Origin: G963665595 sp963665595 | Lineage (GTDB): Bacteria; Actinomycetota; Coriobacteriia; Coriobacteriales; CADBOM01 | NCBI GenBank assembly: GCA_963665595.2 | Contig: CAXXJK010000004.1 | Span: 186,001-250,000, forward strand | Direction: 5' to 3' | DNA length: 64,000 nt | In this document: positions 47,563 through 55,630 of the stretch, piece after piece | Position numbering within the stretch: position 1 is the first letter of the stretch | Layout: every line of letters begins with the position of its first letter | Program-made: the position numbers and the translations under genes | The notes under the pieces: generated by a model | The model's input: the letters and a program-made list of their open reading frames with translations, nothing else | Told to the model about the DNA's origin: nothing | Databases searched by the model: none

Positions 47563-49361
47563 CAAAGATCAAGATATGCGGGCTTACCCGTCCCGACGAT
47601 ATAGCCACAGTAAATGATTTACTCCCTGACTACGTAGGCTTTATCATAGATGTTTCCTCATCTTCTCGCAGCATAACGCCACAAACTGCCGCTGAACTCA
47701 TAGCGATGCTAAATAAAGAGATCACTCCCGTCGGCATCTTTGCTAACGAATCGCCCGAATCCGTAGTTGCAGCCGCTCAGGTAAGTGACATATCCATTAT
47801 CCAACTTCATGGCGATGAGGATGATGCCTATGTACGACGTATACGAACAATGACAGCGTGTCGTATCTGGAAAGCATTTCAGATCCGCACGATTGACGAC
47901 CTCGCCGATGCGCTGATCAGTTCAGCTGACCTAGTGCTACTTGATAGTGGGCAAGGGTCGGGTATCCCCTTTGACTGGAATCTTATCGGAACCTTTCCTC
48001 GTCCTTATATTCTCGCGGGAGGCCTTACCCCAGAAACCATATCCACCGCCCGTGCCCTCTGTCATCCCTTCGCTGTTGATATAAGCTCTGGCGTGGAAAC
48101 AAAGGGAACTAAAGATCCCATAAAAATTGCCCAAGCCCTATACAGCGCACATACAGAAGAAAGGACAACAGATCTCATGTTTAAAGGACGCTTTGGGGTT
48201 CACGGTGGCCAATATATACCTGAAACGCTCATGAACGCGATGAATGAACTAGAACATGCCTACGAACACTACCGAGATGATAAGGCATTTAATCTTGAAC
48301 TGCAGACGCTTCTCAATGAATACTGCGGGCGCCCCTCACGTCTTTATTATGCAGCGCGCATGACAGCAGACCTTGGCGGAGCAAAAATCTATCTCAAGCG
48401 TGAAGATCTCAACCATACCGGCTCCCACAAGATCAATAATGCCATCGCACAATGCTTGCTTGCAAAGAAGATGGGAAAGACGCGCGTCATTGCTGAAACA
48501 GGTGCCGGGCAACATGGGGTTGCAACGGCAACCGCTGCTGCCCTCTTTGGAATGGAATGCGACATATTCATGGGTCGTCTCGATACCGAGCGCCAGGCGC
48601 TCAATGTATATAGGATGCGCTTACTGGGTGCTCGGGTGCACCCCGTTGATACGGGAACGGCTACGTTAAAAGACGCCGTATCTGAAACCTTCAGAGAGTG
48701 GGTCTCTCATGTGGATGATACTCATTATGTATTGGGATCTGTCATGGGGCCTCACCCCTTCCCCACTATGATTCGCGATTTTCAGGCAGTCATATCGAAA
48801 GAGATCAAAGCTCAGGTTTTTGAGAAAGAGGGGCGTCTCCCCGATGCAGTTATTGCCTGTGTGGGAGGTGGATCCAACGCCATTGGTGCGTTTTATCATT
48901 TCATAGATCACCCGGAGGTAGCACTGATCGGCTGTGAAGCTGCGGGGCGGGGCGTCGACACAGCCGAGACGGCCGCAACGCTTGCAACGGGACGCCTGGG
49001 GATTTTTCATGGTATGAAAAGCTACTTCTGTCAAGACGAATACGGACAGATTTCACCCGTATACTCTCTGTCTGCAGGCCTAGACTATCCCGGTATCGGC
49101 CCCGAGCATGCGCACCTCTTTGATACCGGGCGCGCGCGCTATGTGCCGATAACAGATGACGAGGCGGTTGAAGCCTTTGAGTATCTGTCACGTATCGAAG
49201 GCATCATTGCCGCCATAGAGTCGGCACATGCAATCGCCTATGCCCTCAAACTTGCACCACAGATGAAAAGTGACCAGATCGTTGTCATAAATGTCTCAGG
49301 AAGAGGAGATAAAGACTGCGCCGCAATCGCTCGTTATCGAGGAGAAGATATCCATGATTAA
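47559..49361 (+). CDS. trpFB: TrpF-TrpB fusion: phosphoribosylanthranilate isomerase + tryptophan synthase beta
   Basis: One 600-residue frame for two consecutive enzymes of the pathway. Residues 1-205 are TrpF (KIKICGLTRPDDI with the catalytic Cys; LLDSGQGSGIPFDW with the Asp; LAGGLTPET). TrpB begins near residue 207 (MFKGRFGVHGGQYIPETL) with the PLP lysine in NHTGSHKINNA, ETGAGQHGVATA and GGGSNAIG. GTG 47559 overlaps the trpC stop. An AAAGGA lies 12 bases before the internal ATG at 48178, so some free TrpB could also be made. Confidence 0.95.
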   Translation: MTKIKICGLTRPDDIATVNDLLPDYVGFIIDVSSSSRSITPQTAAELIAMLNKEITPVGIFANESPESVVAAAQVSDISIIQLHGDEDDAYVRRIRTMTACRIWKAFQIRTIDDLADALISSADLVLLDSGQGSGIPFDWNLIGTFPRPYILAGGLTPETISTARALCHPFAVDISSGVETKGTKDPIKIAQALYSAHTEERTTDLMFKGRFGVHGGQYIPETLMNAMNELEHAYEHYRDDKAFNLELQTLLNEYCGRPSRLYYAARMTADLGGAKIYLKREDLNHTGSHKINNAIAQCLLAKKMGKTRVIAETGAGQHGVATATAAALFGMECDIFMGRLDTERQALNVYRMRLLGARVHPVDTGTATLKDAVSETFREWVSHVDDTHYVLGSVMGPHPFPTMIRDFQAVISKEIKAQVFEKEGRLPDAVIACVGGGSNAIGAFYHFIDHPEVALIGCEAAGRGVDTAETAATLATGRLGIFHGMKSYFCQDEYGQISPVYSLSAGLDYPGIGPEHAHLFDTGRARYVPITDDEAVEAFEYLSRIEGIIAAIESAHAIAYALKLAPQMKSDQIVVINVSGRGDKDCAAIARYRGEDIHD

Positions 49362-50136
49362 TATTCAAGACGCATTCAATGATAAAAAGGCTTTTATTCC
49401 TTTCATTACCTGTGGTGATCCCGATCTTAAGACTACTGAGAAAATCATCTATGCGCTTGCAAAAGCCGGCAGTGATCTCATAGAGTTGGGCATACCCTTT
49501 TCAGACCCGATCGCAGAAGGCCCCGTCATCCAAGAGGCAAATCTGCGCGCACTTTACGCAGAAACGACAACGGATAAGATCTTTGAAATGGTCCGAAACG
49601 TTCGCAAGTCCGTAACCGTTCCCTTCGTATTCATGACGTATGCAAACGTAATATTTTCCTACGGAGCCGAACGTTTTCTCAAGAAGGCAGCCGATATTGG
49701 CGTGCAGGGCATCATTGTTCCTGATATCCCATTTGAAGAGCGCAATGAGTTTCTGCCACTTTGTAGAGACAGCCATCTCGCACTGATCTCAATGATTGCG
49801 CCTACTTCTCATGAGCGTATTCATATGATTGCCCGTGAAGCTGAAGGATTTCTCTATTGTGTCTCCTCTCTTGGCGTGACCGGTATGCGCAATGAAATTA
49901 CCACCGACGTAAGCAGTATGATTGCCCGCGTGCGTGAAGTAAGCGATATTCCCTGTGCTGTGGGATTTGGTATCTCAACCCCCGAGCAGGCTGGCATGAT
50001 GGCGCGACATGCAGACGGCGTAATCGTAGGCAGTGCTCTTGTCAGGCTTTGCGCCGTCCATGGTAAGGCATGCGTTCCCGCAGTCGCCGAATATGCTCGA
50101 ACCATGAAAGATGCAGTCGGGCGCTCTATTCTTTAA
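49354..50136 (+). CDS. trpA: Tryptophan synthase alpha chain
   Basis: Cleaves indole-glycerol phosphate to indole, channelled to TrpB. The 260-residue protein shows FIPFITCGDPDLKTT, LIELGIPFSDPIAEGPVIQ (catalytic Glu and Asp), GIIVPDIPFEE, SSLGVTGMRNE and GFGISTPEQ. ATG 49354 overlaps the trpB stop by 8 bases and has GGAG ahead; the longer upstream frame lies within trpB. Last gene of the operon. Confidence 0.97.
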   Translation: MINIQDAFNDKKAFIPFITCGDPDLKTTEKIIYALAKAGSDLIELGIPFSDPIAEGPVIQEANLRALYAETTTDKIFEMVRNVRKSVTVPFVFMTYANVIFSYGAERFLKKAADIGVQGIIVPDIPFEERNEFLPLCRDSHLALISMIAPTSHERIHMIAREAEGFLYCVSSLGVTGMRNEITTDVSSMIARVREVSDIPCAVGFGISTPEQAGMMARHADGVIVGSALVRLCAVHGKACVPAVAEYARTMKDAVGRSIL

Positions 50137-50165
50137 GTTTCTCCCTACGTATGCCTGATGTCGAT

Positions 50166-50201
50166 CACATATTCGCTCATTTCTCAATGAGCGAATATGT
50201 G
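50166..50201 (+). terminator. Strong hairpin after trpA, probable terminator
   Basis: A 16-bp perfect stem (CACATATTCGCTCATT / AATGAGCGAATATGTG) with loop TCTC, 29 bases past the trpA stop. No T-run follows (TCATTATGT), so it may be an inefficient terminator, an mRNA 3'-end stabiliser or a protein-binding dyad. Confidence 0.5.
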
Positions 50202-50276
50202 TCATTATGTACGTATGATATCGTCGCGATTGGATATGCAGTAAATCGGACAGTAACGTGTGTCTGGAGGTGCATG

Positions 50277-50957
50277 ATGGCCTATATCAACTATAACGAT
50301 GAGTCGGTCGAAGATCGAGCCAAAGTGAAGGCTGTTGGCTGTTACTCGGGAGGCGTCGATTCAACAGTACTTGCGTTTCTCTTATTGCAAACGCTTGATC
50401 CTGACTCTGTACGTATCATACTTGCTTCTTCGTTTCTTATGGGAACCGAAGAACTCCGAAGCGCGCGTGATCAAGCCGAGCGCCTTGACTTTCCTCTCGT
50501 CGAAATTGATCACCCTGGTACGAATCACTCAGAAGTGTTGAACAATCATTCCAGCCGCTGTTACGTCTGCAAGAAGGCACTATTTAGCCGTATCAGTGAA
50601 TTGTACCCGCAGGCTACTATCTACTGCGGAGAAAACATTGATGACCGTAGCGAACACCGCCCCGGAACTCGCGCCATTGTCGAACTTGATGTACAGACTC
50701 CCCTTGCTGATGCCGGATTAACCAAACAAGATATTCGCGCTTATGCCATACAGAATAATCTACCCGCAGCACTGCGACCTTCGAATTCCTGTCTCGCCAC
50801 ACGCTTCGCAGAGGGAATTGAGATAACGCCACATCTTGCCCGATGTGCAGATCTCCTTGAAACGGCCGAGCGTGTTACACATCCAGACGCAAAGAAAGTA
50901 CGCGCCCGTTGCCGAGGAGTCGACCCTATCACCTTTGATATGCAGGTACAGCGATAA
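50277..50957 (+). CDS. larE: LarE-type sulfur insertase (nickel-pincer cofactor)
   Basis: PP-loop enzyme that adds sulfur to the pyridinium biscarboxylate intermediate of the nickel-pincer nucleotide used by lactate racemase and relatives. The 226-residue protein has the PP-loop YSGGVDST (23-30) and RPSNSCLATRF with Cys172 at the place of the sacrificial cysteine. A further pair, Cys95 and Cys98 (RCYVCKK), gives the three-cysteine pattern reported for [4Fe-4S]-containing LarE forms. ATG 50277 has GGAGG 6 bases ahead. It stands alone: larB is 9 kb away, and no larA or larC is visible. Other PP-loop sulfur transferases are an alternative. Confidence 0.82.
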   Translation: MAYINYNDESVEDRAKVKAVGCYSGGVDSTVLAFLLLQTLDPDSVRIILASSFLMGTEELRSARDQAERLDFPLVEIDHPGTNHSEVLNNHSSRCYVCKKALFSRISELYPQATIYCGENIDDRSEHRPGTRAIVELDVQTPLADAGLTKQDIRAYAIQNNLPAALRPSNSCLATRFAEGIEITPHLARCADLLETAERVTHPDAKKVRARCRGVDPITFDMQVQR

Positions 50958-51030
50958 ATACGAAGTATCTCTCGGGCACACAGAGTTTTTAGATGGTGCT
51001 CGTCACAAAACAAGATGTCCGCGTGATGCG

Positions 51031-51876
51031 CTAGAACTCTTTTGCCACGAGCACTTTTCTCCGGTATGCATAACAAAGCAACAGACCAAGAGCAACACCA
51101 CCAACAGTATTGCCCAAGGTTACCGGTATAAGATTTCCGAATATACTACCCATATTGAGCGTAGCAACTTTATCGGCCGTCAGAGCGTACAGGTCGCCTG
51201 CCTTTGCAACATAGACAGGATTTGCCGAGGCGAGGAGCCCTGCAAATAGATAGTACATATTGGCGACGCTATGTTCGAACCCAGATACCACAAACGCACA
51301 TATGGGAATAAACGCCATGACAACTTTGCCGATAATATCGCGGGCCGCAAAGGCACCAAGCACAGCACCACATACCAAGATATTGCATAAAATGCTCGAA
51401 ACAAATGCAGAGCCAGGCGCGATATTTACCTTTGCCACCGCAATCTTGATGGTATAGGCACCCAAGGCACCACTGGTGTAATCCCACTGAGGGGTGAGTG
51501 AGCACATCCACGCGATGAGTACAGCACCCGCCAGATTACCAAGCCAGACAACACCCCAATTGCGCAGCATACCTTTCCAGCCAATTTCCTTTGAAAAAAG
51601 TGCTTCGACCATAAGACAGTTACCGGTAAAGAGTTCACCACCTACTACGATGATGAGAATCAGACCTACCGGAAACACAAGGCCAGTGATGAGTCGTCCT
51701 ATACCCACGTCGGCCGTCGTATATGCTGCAAGCGATGAAGCTTCGGCTCCAAACGCAATAAACGCACCCGCAAGAACTGCGAGAAGAAACATCTTACCCA
51801 AGGGCAGGGCCGCCTTGGTCTTTGCAGCTTCAATAGCAATCTCAACGACTTCAGCTGGCGTAGAATAATTGCTCAT
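51031..51876 (-). CDS. focA: Formate/nitrite channel of the FNT family
   Basis: Pentameric inner-membrane anion channel, about 281 residues and six spans. The start is ATG 51876, with AAAGGG ahead; the upstream frame is dropped. FNT markers are GGELFTGNCL, the central pore histidine in SGFEHSVANMYY, and NLIPVTLGNTVGG. FocA, NirC and HSC cannot be separated with certainty; formate is favoured by the anaerobic setting. It converges on larE and diverges from the kinase gene. Confidence 0.92.
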   Translation of the reverse strand: MSNYSTPAEVVEIAIEAAKTKAALPLGKMFLLAVLAGAFIAFGAEASSLAAYTTADVGIGRLITGLVFPVGLILIIVVGGELFTGNCLMVEALFSKEIGWKGMLRNWGVVWLGNLAGAVLIAWMCSLTPQWDYTSGALGAYTIKIAVAKVNIAPGSAFVSSILCNILVCGAVLGAFAARDIIGKVVMAFIPICAFVVSGFEHSVANMYYLFAGLLASANPVYVAKAGDLYALTADKVATLNMGSIFGNLIPVTLGNTVGGVALGLLLCYAYRRKVLVAKEF

Positions 51877-52077
51877 TTCAACCCTTTCCTTCAACCGAGA
51901 AGCAGATGTCATAGTACGGCAAAAATTAAAATAAGCACAATTTCTCGTGCTTCGTGGGAAGTATAGCACTACAAATTACAAATTGTTCTAAAAATCTGTT
52001 GGTTTCCTGTCAACGATCAGCGGCTTTGTACGGAAGAAACAACTCATATGATGACTGCAAAATGGCGAAAGGATACT

Positions 52078-53349
52078 ATGAATCAATCCGTTGCATCTTG
52101 TATAGAGACACCAGATACCGTCAGGGTATCAACAGAGGAAGCGAACGACCTGCTCTCGCTATCTGAAGGAGCGGCACTCTTTGAAGAACATGCGCTGGTG
52201 ATGATAAATGACGTTTCCTATCAGGTTGCTTGTTTGATTGGGCAGGGTGTCTCAGCGTGCGTATACTCGGTGGTTGACAGGAACGGTCGTACTTACGCGC
52301 TCAAAGTGCTTCGGCCTGAGTACGCAAGCCCCCTACGCATCGAACGATTTAAACGTGAGAGCGCATTACTCAGAGAGCTTTCTCATCCTCATCTTGTTAA
52401 AGGCTATGCGGGCGGTGTGCTATTGACAGAAACCTCCGGGCCACTCCACTACATCCTGATGGAATATATTCCTGGTCTTACTCTCGATAAAATCCCCTTA
52501 GCAGATCTTGATATTCTGTCGGCATGCTCCATCATCTCTGATATAGCTTGTGTTCTCAATTATCTGTATTTTGACGGACGCGTGCATGCGCATCGAGATC
52601 TGAAACCAGCTAATATCATGTGGTGCAAGAATGGCTGTGCCCTGTTGCTCGATCTGGGAATTGCAAAAACGCCTCTTCGCTTTAATCTGAGTATAGAGAC
52701 TCAGACAGTGGGGACGCTGCGTTATATGGCACCCGAGCAGTTCAATAACTCTCATCATGTCGACATACGCTGCGATCTGTACGCACTCGGCGTCATTTTT
52801 TATGAGTTGTTAGAAGCGAGAAACCCTGAAGTTGCCTCGAGCAAAACCTTCATGAAACAGAGATTTTCTCAAGCGTATCTTACCCTTGATAAAGAATGTT
52901 GCTCAAGATGGATGCTCGATGAAACGGTCTATCATAAAGTTGACGAGTTGATTCGAACGCTCACCACCACTGAAGTTGCGGCGCGTTATCAAACTCCAGA
53001 CGCAGTGCTGGCTGACCTTGCCTTTATATCAGACCTTATCAAAACGCACCCATATCCCCCATCAAGCTCAAGTAATCCCTGCGAGAACCAATGTCGAGAC
53101 CATCCATCTTCAATCCCCACTAAGTCATTGCCCGATAGGCACAAAGATATACCTCATACAACAGCCAAGCAACGGCACGGAAAGCATATTCCCCGTCTAC
53201 GCCCTATCGTACAATCGCTCTTTGGCATCAGTATACTTATCGTGACCAACGTAGCCTATATGCTCTACGCACCCCTCGTGATCGAAACCGTCAGCCTTCA
53301 CCTGTTGCCTGAGTCGGCTCAACTCCCTCTAGATCAAATGCAGGAATGA
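52078..53349 (+). CDS. Membrane-anchored Ser/Thr protein kinase
   Basis: A Hanks-type kinase of 423 residues from ATG 52078 (AAAGGA ahead; the longer frame is unsupported). The glycine loop is LIGQGVSACVYSV, the ATP lysine Lys76 (ALKVLRP), the catalytic loop AHRDLKPANIM (Asp174), and the metal motif is DLG (Asp192) instead of DFG. GTLRYMAPEQ is the P+1 region. After the kinase domain comes a Ser/His/Lys-rich linker and one membrane span near residues 375-395 with a short tail. No PASTA or other sensor domain follows, unlike PknB. The last 59 bases overlap the 3' end of the opposite-strand gene. Confidence 0.9.
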   Translation: MNQSVASCIETPDTVRVSTEEANDLLSLSEGAALFEEHALVMINDVSYQVACLIGQGVSACVYSVVDRNGRTYALKVLRPEYASPLRIERFKRESALLRELSHPHLVKGYAGGVLLTETSGPLHYILMEYIPGLTLDKIPLADLDILSACSIISDIACVLNYLYFDGRVHAHRDLKPANIMWCKNGCALLLDLGIAKTPLRFNLSIETQTVGTLRYMAPEQFNNSHHVDIRCDLYALGVIFYELLEARNPEVASSKTFMKQRFSQAYLTLDKECCSRWMLDETVYHKVDELIRTLTTTEVAARYQTPDAVLADLAFISDLIKTHPYPPSSSSNPCENQCRDHPSSIPTKSLPDRHKDIPHTTAKQRHGKHIPRLRPIVQSLFGISILIVTNVAYMLYAPLVIETVSLHLLPESAQLPLDQMQE

Positions 53350-54229
53350 AACTCTCTTCAGCCGTCCCCTCTTCTTGCATAAAGCTATTGGTTATGCCCA
53401 GATCAAGTGCGAACTCTATGAGCTCAGTATAATCATTTTCAGTAACCGCATTCTCAAGGTTGGGATAGTCAGGAAATGCACGCAAAGGAGTGTATTGATT
53501 CATGAGACTGATGCAGACACTGTCACCGTAGGTATTAAACAGCCACGAGACCACGCGCTTTGAGTCTTGTAGATGTCCCGGAAGCAACAAGTGCCTGACA
53601 ATGACACCACGAGACATCATGGTGTCATCATCGAGTGTATACGAACCGACTTGGGAAACCATATCTGCGAGTGCCCGTTCGGCTACACGGGGATAGTCGG
53701 CGGCATGAGAGTATCTCTGTGCCAACATGCTGTCTTCATATTTGAAATCAGTAAGATAGATATCGATAGATCCATCGAGCAGATCAAGACAGACACGAGA
53801 CTCATAACCACTCGTATTCCAAACTGTCGGTATGACAAGCCCTCTAGCGCGCGCGTCAACAAGAGCATCGACAATCTGAGGTGCATAATGAGTGCCAGTT
53901 ACGAGATTCACATTATGAGCCCCTTGTGCCTGAAGCTCTAAGAATATATCACTTAAGCGCGCCGCGGATATCTCTCTACCCGCTTCTCCTGAGGCAAGCT
54001 CATGATTCTGACAATATATACACCCGAGCGAACAATGTGAAAAAAATACTGTGCCCGAACCGTTGACTCCGGAAATAGGTGGTTCTTCCCATGCGTGGAG
54101 TGCTGCGCGAGCAACCTGTACCACAAGGCCAGCGCCACAATATCCTCGCTCCCCGTTTACACGATTAACCCGGCAATCACGAGGACATAGTTGACACGCA
54201 GTAAGATATTCGCCAAACAAAACTGACAT
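53291..54229 (-). CDS. PflX-like radical SAM protein (COG1313 type)
   Basis: A 312-residue radical SAM protein with CxxxCxxC at Cys66, Cys70, Cys73 (CSLGCIYC). An N-terminal cysteine cluster (12, 15, 19, 31; CQLCPRDCR) is typical of the uncharacterised pyruvate formate-lyase activase homologues. NLVTGTHYAPQI and YLTDFKYED are further family blocks. No glycyl radical enzyme adjoins it, so the activase label should not be taken literally. It starts 1 base after hyaD and may be co-transcribed with it. The C-terminus overlaps the convergent kinase gene. Confidence 0.85.
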   Translation of the reverse strand: MSVLFGEYLTACQLCPRDCRVNRVNGERGYCGAGLVVQVARAALHAWEEPPISGVNGSGTVFFSHCSLGCIYCQNHELASGEAGREISAARLSDIFLELQAQGAHNVNLVTGTHYAPQIVDALVDARARGLVIPTVWNTSGYESRVCLDLLDGSIDIYLTDFKYEDSMLAQRYSHAADYPRVAERALADMVSQVGSYTLDDDTMMSRGVIVRHLLLPGHLQDSKRVVSWLFNTYGDSVCISLMNQYTPLRAFPDYPNLENAVTENDYTELIEFALDLGITNSFMQEEGTAEESFIPAFDLEGVEPTQATGEG

Positions 54230-54230
54230 G

Positions 54231-54806
54231 TTATATCAGCTCATCAGTGTCCGCAAAGGCTCCGGGAGGAATGACAGAATCCCCCGTCGCCTTGACCCGT
54301 ATATCGTGAACACCATGGGCAACAAGAGTTGCAAGGATCGTCTGAATGGCAAGGGGCACAGCTGCTGCGACCGCCTCCGTCAAGCCGATCTCAGGTTCTG
54401 CCGGAAATGCATCCGCCACTTGGATACCGATACAATATCCTTCGACAACATAACCGAGAAGGGCGGCCGCGCCAAGCACATCGCTAAAACGCATATCGTG
54501 AGCGCTTCGTATGCTATCTGAATAATTACCGATGTCTTCCGGTTTGAACCGCACAACCGTACCGGGCATGAGATGAGAACCATTAACCGCGTCTACGGTG
54601 AGCACATAGTCATACTCGTCAAGCAGTGGTAATATCGCCATGCCCATACAGCCTTCATCAAAGATTTCAACGGTATCGGGAAAGACATACTGCTCTATCA
54701 ATTCTCGCGCAATATAGGGCCCCACGCCATCGTCGCGCATGAGCGGATTGCCAATACAGAGTATGGCGACGCGCTCAGTTGTAGCATCTTCGTTTTGACC
54801 GATCAA
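54231..54806 (-). CDS. hyaD: Hydrogenase maturation protease
   Basis: Endopeptidase that removes the C-terminal peptide of the hydrogenase large subunit after nickel insertion. The 191-residue protein has the M52 family motifs LCIGNPLMRDDGVGP (nickel-sensing residue region), DEGCMGMAILP and LTVDAVNG. The start is TTG 54806, with AAGGAG 6 bases ahead; the frame runs 31 codons further but into the terminator hairpin that precedes it. It lies 122 bases after hyaC, beyond that terminator. Confidence 0.93.
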   Translation of the reverse strand: MIGQNEDATTERVAILCIGNPLMRDDGVGPYIARELIEQYVFPDTVEIFDEGCMGMAILPLLDEYDYVLTVDAVNGSHLMPGTVVRFKPEDIGNYSDSIRSAHDMRFSDVLGAAALLGYVVEGYCIGIQVADAFPAEPEIGLTEAVAAAVPLAIQTILATLVAHGVHDIRVKATGDSVIPPGAFADTDELI

Positions 54807-54854
54807 GACACTCTCCTTATTGAGGGCTTGCTTGTTTCTTTTGATGATATCACG

Positions 54855-54888
54855 AGAAAAGGACCCGCAACCGAACAGCTGCGGGTCC
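54855..54888 (-). terminator. Terminator between hyaC and hyaD
   Basis: A 9-bp stem (GGACCCGCA / TGCGGGTCC, 54861-54888) followed on the minus strand by TTTTCTCG. It lies about 40 bases past hyaC and should reduce transcription of hyaD and the radical SAM gene. Confidence 0.8.
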
Positions 54889-54928
54889 TTCCAACCCATG
54901 TCTACCGAAACAATCCTGTCACAAATTA

Positions 54929-55627
54929 TTAGTGACCAGAATGTCCCAGATCGTCTTCTCCGGTGATCTGATTGGTCTTAGGATCGTAGGTAAGTCCACC
55001 GTGCTCTTTCCACTTAAAGATAATAGCACTAGGAGAAGTACCCTCGATGTTAGCCAAATAGATATGGATAAGGGTAAAGATTATGATGACCCACATCACA
55101 CAGTAGTGAATGATGCGAACTATCATGAGACCGCCTACCATATTGGTGAATGCAAGGAACAAGGGAGCATTCTCCGTCGGTCCCCAGAGGCAAAAGCCTG
55201 TGAGCCCCATGAACAGAATCATAAAGGGTACGGCAAGATACGCAAGTTTTTGCGGAACACCATATTTGGCACCCTTAGGATGATCCTTCTTGATGAACAA
55301 ATAGTATTTGATCCACGGGCCCAGCTGATGACGGTTGTTCTTCTGGGGCATGAAGTTCTTGATATCTGGGACTAGGTCAGTACGAGTACCGCCCGCAGAT
55401 GCAGTCTTAACAAAGAAGGCCGCTATGATACGGAATACCAAGTTAAGCAGAATTACGAACGCGCAGAACATATGAGCACCACGCGCCACGCCCATGAGTC
55501 CACCGAACAGCGGATAGTGAATGTAGAAACCAGTGAGAATCAAGATAAGCATGCAAATAAGATTTATCCAGTGCGTAATAACAAATACGAGCGGATGAGC
55601 CTCACGATAATGTGCGAGATGTGCCAT
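54929..55627 (-). CDS. hyaC: [NiFe] hydrogenase cytochrome b subunit
   Basis: Membrane subunit that takes electrons from the small subunit into the quinone pool. The 232-residue protein has four or five spans and histidines placed for two b haems (HWINLICMLILILTGFYIH, GAHMFCAFVI, RIIHYCVMWVIIIFTLIHIY). Normal length for HyaC/HupC. It starts 3 bases after the hyaB stop, in the order A-B-C. Confidence 0.94.
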   Translation of the reverse strand: MAHLAHYREAHPLVFVITHWINLICMLILILTGFYIHYPLFGGLMGVARGAHMFCAFVILLNLVFRIIAAFFVKTASAGGTRTDLVPDIKNFMPQKNNRHQLGPWIKYYLFIKKDHPKGAKYGVPQKLAYLAVPFMILFMGLTGFCLWGPTENAPLFLAFTNMVGGLMIVRIIHYCVMWVIIIFTLIHIYLANIEGTSPSAIIFKWKEHGGLTYDPKTNQITGEDDLGHSGH

Positions 55628-55630
55628 GGA

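Noticed and set aside
53291..54229. Calling the PflX-like protein the activase of the radical enzyme at 18.7-20.7 kb
   Set aside because: That enzyme already has a translationally coupled activase, and this protein belongs to a different radical SAM group.
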